Part shown: positions 13,977-17,668 of the stretch, in pieces
Layout: every line of letters starts with the position of its first letter
Numbering within the stretch: the first letter of the stretch is position 1
Source of the DNA: Candidatus Hydrogenedentota bacterium
Lineage (GTDB): Bacteria > Hydrogenedentota > Hydrogenedentia > Hydrogenedentiales > GCA-2746185
DNA length: 17,668 nt
Direction: 5' to 3'
NCBI GenBank assembly: GCA_012965445.1
Contig: DTSJ01000049.1
Coordinates: forward strand, 1-17,668
Program-made: the position numbers and the translations under genes
The notes under the pieces: generated by a model
Told to the model about the DNA's origin: nothing
The model's database searches: none
Seen by the model: only the letters and a program-made list of their open reading frames with translations

Positions 13977-15350
13977 TCAGCCTTTCAGGTGAATCGTCTG
14001 ACCGATTGCCGGGACAAATTTGTTCCGGCCTTCACCGGTATTGTACTCCATCCACTCAAGAGCAGGGGGATCGCCGTGTACGTAGACAACGTTTTTTGAC
14101 GGTATTGCCTCGACAACCTGCTGGAGATCCTTGCGCGACGCATGTGCGCTGAAATGAAAAGACTGGATATTGATGAGGGTGTTCACGACCGGATCTCCAC
14201 CCAGCTCAAAGACGATCTCGTCCCCCACTTGCGCATTCTTTACGGTCACACCCAGAGTATCTTCCGCACAATATCCCACAAAGAAAATGCCATGCTTCGG
14301 ATTCTGAACCAGTTGCTGCGCGATCATCGCCGAGGGTGTATTCTCAAGCATCATGCCTGAGGTGGCGACAATTATGCAGGGTTCACTGATCAGGTCACGG
14401 GCCACTTTCGGGTTCCAAACGTCGCCCACGTTTAGAAACTCTTCCAGGGGACTGAGCGCGGCTTCGGGATTGAGCTCGTCAAAAAACTGATCGTAGATTT
14501 CGTATACAGCACGTCCCAGCCCCGAAGAATACACAGGAACGTAGGGCAGTTTGTTCTCGTCCTGCAGGCGCGAAATCATGTTGAGTACTTCCTGACTGCG
14601 TCCGAGTGCGAACGATGGAACCAGCGCTACGCCGTCGTTTTCAAGGACTTCGGCAATTGCGTTTCCGAATCGTTCGATTTCATCTGCATAGACGATGGAG
14701 TCGGCTTCTTCCGTTGCGCCGTAGGTCGATTCAATGATCAGCGTATCGATGCCCTCGGAATCACTGGGCGGTCTATACCCCTCCATGAGTTCCTGGTCAA
14801 CGGTGCAGATATCGCCAGTATAGAAAACGGTGTGATCGGGCGTGGAGATCTTTACAGACGCGCTCCCGAGTACATGGCCGGCGTGGCTGAACATGACCCG
14901 GATCGGTTTGTCGGGATGAATGGCAAACTCCTTGTACGTATGGATGCCGTAAACCCGATTGATGGCATATTCCACGTCCTCGTGGGTGTAGAGAGGATAC
15001 TCGGGGATATCACGCTCGTTCCGAATTTTTCCCATCACCGAAACACAATTGTGCAGCATCCTGTCTGCAATTTTCAGCGTAGGCGGAGTGCAGTAGACGG
15101 GCGTATCCGGAAAGAGCGACAACAGGTGCGGCAGCGCTCCGCAGTGATCGATGTGCGAGTGCGATATTATGACGGCGTCGGGTGCTTTATGCAGCATCGA
15201 GAAATCGGGAAGTTTACCGCTTCCTTCTTTGCTGGGGTGCATTCCGCAGTCCAGCAGAATCTGCATCCCTTCGATGGTAAGCATGTGGGCGCTCGCGCCG
15301 ACTTCACCTACGCTGCCGAGGGAAGTAAATTGAATGGAGTTGTTGGACAT
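13977..15350 (-). CDS. Beta-CASP metallo-beta-lactamase ribonuclease (CPSF73/YSH1-like)
   Basis: This is a cytoplasmic metal-dependent nuclease of the bacterial CPSF-like family, expected to cut or trim RNA. The 457 residues contain the metallo-beta-lactamase motifs HSHIDH (64-69), HAGHVLGS (His159) and YTGD (Asp180), then the beta-CASP motifs: A, Glu207 in IIESTYG; B, His403 in FSAHAS; C, His425 in YVHGDPPA. The intervening PSFALGRSQEVL and IVATSGMM stretches are typical of the CPSF/Ysh1 branch. There is no KH domain. No Shine-Dalgarno sequence precedes the ATG at 15350, but a promoter sits so close that the mRNA may be leaderless. The lpxL-like gene follows after two bases. The biological RNA target is unknown. 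Confidence 0.9.
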   Translation of the reverse strand: MSNNSIQFTSLGSVGEVGASAHMLTIEGMQILLDCGMHPSKEGSGKLPDFSMLHKAPDAVIISHSHIDHCGALPHLLSLFPDTPVYCTPPTLKIADRMLHNCVSVMGKIRNERDIPEYPLYTHEDVEYAINRVYGIHTYKEFAIHPDKPIRVMFSHAGHVLGSASVKISTPDHTVFYTGDICTVDQELMEGYRPPSDSEGIDTLIIESTYGATEEADSIVYADEIERFGNAIAEVLENDGVALVPSFALGRSQEVLNMISRLQDENKLPYVPVYSSGLGRAVYEIYDQFFDELNPEAALSPLEEFLNVGDVWNPKVARDLISEPCIIVATSGMMLENTPSAMIAQQLVQNPKHGIFFVGYCAEDTLGVTVKNAQVGDEIVFELGGDPVVNTLINIQSFHFSAHASRKDLQQVVEAIPSKNVVYVHGDPPALEWMEYNTGEGRNKFVPAIGQTIHLKG

Positions 15351-15357
15351 GGCGGCT

Positions 15358-15387
15358 ATTCTATATGGACAATAGGCATAAAATCAA
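15358..15387 (-). promoter_or_regulatory. Promoter of the beta-CASP nuclease gene, probably giving a leaderless mRNA
   Basis: The minus strand has TTGATT (15382-15387), an 18-bp spacer and TAGAAT (15358-15363, five of six). Only seven bases (15351-15357) separate the -10 box from the ATG, so transcription would start at or beside the A of the start codon. The missing Shine-Dalgarno sequence agrees with this. Confidence 0.5.
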
Positions 15388-15418
15388 AGACTACAGGATG
15401 TTACGACGATTTCAGGGC

Positions 15419-16027
15419 TTAGAGAAAGCGTGCATCTTGCGCGTTCATTTCAGAAAACAGGTCGAACCCCAACTCAAGCAGCATGCCGTGAAGCAGAACC
15501 AGAGGCAGTCCGAGAACATTGTAGTAACACCCTTCATACCCTGCGACCAATAGACTTCCAGGGCCGTCGACTGTGTAGGCTCCCGCCCGATCCAGCGGAT
15601 GCACGATCTCCACGAAACGCACGATCTCCTCCGGTTTCAACTCGCGGAAAGTCACACGCGTGGTTTCGATATCGTGCTGCTGCTGTCCTGTCGCGATGTC
15701 CCGGACATGGATACCGGTCTTTACTTCGTGGGTATCTCCGGACAGACGTTCCAGCATCTCGACTGCTTCTTCGAGACTGCGCGGTTTGCCCAGAATAGAA
15801 CCCTCGTGAACCACGATCGTATCTGCTGCGATGATTATTTCATCTGGCTGGGAATTTCGAGCGATTGCTTCACACTTGACGCGAGCGTTATGTGTAACGA
15901 CCTCATCCGGCGAACCTTCGCTGGTCTCTTCAGCATCGCTCACGCGCACGTCTACCTTGATTCCTAAGTCCGTAAGGAGTGCTTTGCGTCTCGGTGATCC
16001 CGATGCGAGGACGATGGTCTCATTCAT
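15419..16027 (-). CDS. maf: Maf family nucleotide pyrophosphatase (dTTPase/UTPase type)
   Basis: Maf proteins hydrolyse non-canonical or excess nucleoside triphosphates to monophosphates; they were first linked to septum formation. The 202-residue protein starts with the signature LASGSPRRKALL (7-18), followed by AADTIV (Asp69), GKP (80-82) and DRAGAYTVDG with YYNVLGLPL near the C-terminus. The DxAGAY and YNVxGLPL pattern resembles the dTTP/UTP subgroup (YhdE-like) more than the m7GTP subgroup (YceF). The ATG at 16027 begins directly at the family N-terminus and overlaps the end of the lolA-like gene by eight bases (ATGAATGA); the frame open to 16105 is not needed. Confidence 0.92.
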   Translation of the reverse strand: MNETIVLASGSPRRKALLTDLGIKVDVRVSDAEETSEGSPDEVVTHNARVKCEAIARNSQPDEIIIAADTIVVHEGSILGKPRSLEEAVEMLERLSGDTHEVKTGIHVRDIATGQQQHDIETTRVTFRELKPEEIVRFVEIVHPLDRAGAYTVDGPGSLLVAGYEGCYYNVLGLPLVLLHGMLLELGFDLFSEMNAQDARFL

Positions 16028-16826
16028 CGCCGAACAGATCTTCATCTTCTTCGGACGAGGTCGATGGGAAAAAGCGTCCGCCCTCACCAACTGGGTCCAG
16101 CGCAATGTCGTCGATCACAACATCCGTATTCTCCGGAACAAAGACATTGGAGCGGTCACGCGCGAGATCTTCGTTAAGCAAGAAGACGCTGAGCTTGAAC
16201 AGGACGTTCGAGTCTTCATCATTAACGATATAAATCTCAGTCGGCAGAAAATCGCCTTTGCGTAACTGCAAGGTCACCTTCTGAAAAATCGGCTCGACAT
16301 CATCTTTGATTATCGGCACCAATTCCAGCGCGAACGCGTCGCGCTCAGAATTTTCTGCCGGGAGCAGTTTCATATCATAGGCTTCCTGAACCTGCTTCGA
16401 ATCGCTGTCGAGCCCGAGGAAAAAAGCGTCGGCCTCGGGGCGCCCCTCGATATCGTAGACGAGAATCTGCTCGAGTTCTTCGTCGAATTCGTAGGCATTC
16501 GATTGGTCGATCATGTACGTGATTGGCCCCGCAGAGTCAGATTCATCGTAGCGAAAGATGATGCGTTTCGGGTTCACATAGACGATGCTGCCCTCGGAAG
16601 CGATGTCCTCGTCCGGGGTCATCGTCATCTGGGTAAACCGTGCCTGCATGGACTGAATTTCGTCGCGCTCTTCGGAAAAGAGCCGAAATACTTCCTGCAC
16701 ATCGGGGGCGGGTACGTCGGGCGCGACATCCTGCGCCGCAGCTGAATACATACATGCGAAAAACACAGGGAGGATCATAACACGGAGCAACGGCATTGTT
16801 CTTATGCAGCGTCGAACCGGGGTCAA
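16020..16826 (-). CDS. LolA-like outer-membrane lipoprotein carrier protein
   Basis: LolA carries lipoproteins across the periplasm from the LolCDE complex to the outer membrane. This protein has 268 residues from a TTG start at 16826, longer than E. coli LolA (about 200), with an acidic C-terminal tail (EEDEDLFGDE). It has a signal peptide with RR/R residues, a hydrophobic core and AAAQD at about 29-33. The LolA pattern is visible in QSMQARFTQM (58-67), EGSIVYVNPKRIIFRYD (78-94) and a later MIDQSNAYEFDEELEQI. The TTG overlaps the divIVA stop (TTGA) and has GGAG five bases upstream, which I prefer to the ATG at 16796. No LolB gene is visible. Confidence 0.8.
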   Translation of the reverse strand: MTPVRRCIRTMPLLRVMILPVFFACMYSAAAQDVAPDVPAPDVQEVFRLFSEERDEIQSMQARFTQMTMTPDEDIASEGSIVYVNPKRIIFRYDESDSAGPITYMIDQSNAYEFDEELEQILVYDIEGRPEADAFFLGLDSDSKQVQEAYDMKLLPAENSERDAFALELVPIIKDDVEPIFQKVTLQLRKGDFLPTEIYIVNDEDSNVLFKLSVFLLNEDLARDRSNVFVPENTDVVIDDIALDPVGEGGRFFPSTSSEEDEDLFGDE

Positions 16827-17395
16827 CTGTTCTCCAGTTCCAGCAATTCGTTCGCGGTGGCACGACTCGATTCTGTCATCGTGTTCGACTCAATTGAGTC
16901 GAGAAGACGGATGTGGCTTTCCATGGTGGTCGTCAGTTCCGTCGTCAGGTGATCGCGATGTTTACGGAGTGCTTCGATTTCACTGGACAGGGAAGCACCT
17001 AAGCTGGCTGTTTCTTGTCTGAACCGATCCGCGCTGGCCCGCGCGTTATCAAGAATCGTCGTCGTTTCGCGTTTGGCGGTATCGGAAATGTTTTCAGAAA
17101 ATTTGAGTGTTGAGGCGAGGGCAGTCCGAATGGTAATACTGCTTTCGCGGAGCTGGTCGATTTTGATTTTGAGATCTTTGTTTTCTTCGATCAGCGTATC
17201 GAGTGCCTCTTTGGAACGTTCGATATACTGATCGACATCTTTCGTCTTGTATCCCCCGAGCAGTGCGCGGCGAAACACGGAGTTCGGCTGCTGTGTTACT
17301 TCCAGCTGGGTGCTTTGCGATTCTTCGATTTCAGCAACCTCTTCTGCCATTTCCTCAAAATCGTTCGTATCGTCCATCATGGCCTCTTCTGACAT
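16823..17395 (-). CDS. DivIVA-domain coiled-coil protein
   Basis: This is a cytoplasmic coiled-coil protein of 190 residues. After an acidic N-terminal tail (about 1-38), residues 40-80 match the DivIVA N-terminal domain: FRRALLGGYKTKDVDQYIE, then a helix with LIEENKDLKIKIDQL. Long heptad-like helices follow to the end. DivIVA proteins assemble at curved membrane and recruit division or polar growth factors. Gram-negative relatives often sit with proC and yggT, and here proC lies just upstream (40-bp gap) without yggT. GGAG eight bases before the ATG at 17395 supports the start. The stop overlaps the lolA-like TTG start. The polar role is inferred from the family. Confidence 0.82.
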   Translation of the reverse strand: MSEEAMMDDTNDFEEMAEEVAEIEESQSTQLEVTQQPNSVFRRALLGGYKTKDVDQYIERSKEALDTLIEENKDLKIKIDQLRESSITIRTALASTLKFSENISDTAKRETTTILDNARASADRFRQETASLGASLSSEIEALRKHRDHLTTELTTTMESHIRLLDSIESNTMTESSRATANELLELENS

Positions 17396-17435
17396 TGGTC
17401 TTACTCCGTTGTTTTTAATGATAGCCTGAAATAGT

Positions 17436-17668
17436 CTACTTCCCTAGTTCCCTTGATCGGTCCGCTGCGGCTTTCATCGCGTTGAACACGATCTTCTCTA
17501 ATTCGTCTTTTCGAAATGAGTCAAGTGCGGCAAAAGTGGTTCCCCCTTTCGACGTTACTTTCTCCCGCAGCGTTGCTGCGGATTCACCTGTGTCTTTGAG
17601 CATCTTCCCTGCACCGTATAATGTCTGCACAGCGAGATCGGTTGCCTGTTTTTCCGATAGTCCCAATC
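17436..17668 (-). CDS. proC: Pyrroline-5-carboxylate reductase, C-terminal part (cut by window edge)
   Basis: ProC makes L-proline from pyrroline-5-carboxylate with NAD(P)H. Only the last 76 or so codons are in the window; the Rossmann domain lies beyond the right edge. The visible part is the helical dimerisation domain: GLSEKQATDLAVQTLYGA, then the family signature LREKVTSKGGTTFAALDSF, and a final AADRSRELGK before the stop TAG at 17436. The signature around VTSKGGTT is diagnostic. The first codon in view is a Leu (TTG) inside the protein rather than a start. It is followed by the divIVA-like gene, matching the common proC-(yggT)-divIVA order. Confidence 0.9.
   Translation of the reverse strand, partial: LGLSEKQATDLAVQTLYGAGKMLKDTGESAATLREKVTSKGGTTFAALDSFRKDELEKIVFNAMKAAADRSRELGK

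Noticed and set aside
17436..17668. The right-edge frame looked like a small Ala/Lys-rich phasin-like protein.
   Set aside because: The VTSKGGTT signature and the RSRELG ending identify it as the C-terminus of ProC, cut by the window edge.

Overview
The window comes from a Gram-negative (diderm) bacterium. It encodes a LolA-type lipoprotein carrier, an LpxL/HtrB-type lipid A acyltransferase, an MsbA-like exporter and several proteins with lipoprotein signal peptides. It also encodes a DivIVA-domain protein next to proC and a Ser/Thr kinase fused to a formylglycine-generating-enzyme-like (FGE) domain. That mix is familiar from Myxococcota/Deltaproteobacteria, the Planctomycetota-Verrucomicrobiota-Lentisphaerota group and candidate phyla such as Hydrogenedentota. 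I cannot name the taxon from sequence alone. A copper amine oxidase, whose chemistry needs O2, suggests exposure to oxygen. I see no tRNA, rRNA, CRISPR array, transposase or phage gene; this looks like ordinary chromosome.

Left part (1-3555). A cut-off lipoprotein gene reads leftward from about position 112. A 343-bp gene-free stretch with three inverted repeats follows. Then comes a rightward three-gene operon for a carbohydrate-type ABC importer: MalF/UgpA-type permease, MalG/UgpE-type permease and a lipoprotein solute-binding protein. No ATPase gene is present, so a shared ATPase elsewhere is likely.

Middle part (3561-10920), all on the minus strand. In order of transcription from the right: a small zinc-ribbon protein of unknown role; an MsbA-like ABC exporter starting at TTG; a secreted copper amine oxidase followed by a secreted PhoD-like phosphatase; an SCP2-like lipid-binding protein followed by an alpha/beta-hydrolase lipoprotein; and an 81-residue, DRR-repeat protein with a near-consensus sigma-70 promoter. 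An intrinsic terminator after the SCP2 gene lies inside the first codons of the hydrolase reading frame.

Right part (11053-17668), also minus strand. The transcription order is proC (cut by the window edge), divIVA-like, lolA-like, maf, a beta-CASP metallo-beta-lactamase nuclease, lpxL-like, and the zinc-ribbon/kinase/FGE protein. proC to maf is tightly packed, with stop-start overlaps at divIVA/lolA and lolA/maf. The nuclease has its own likely promoter, placed so that the mRNA would begin at the start codon, and is coupled to lpxL. The set reads as a housekeeping and cell-envelope block. No obviously new multi-gene system is visible. The most unusual observations are the terminator inside a reading frame, the probable leaderless nuclease mRNA, the three-part kinase, the DRR small protein and the palindromes before the importer operon.
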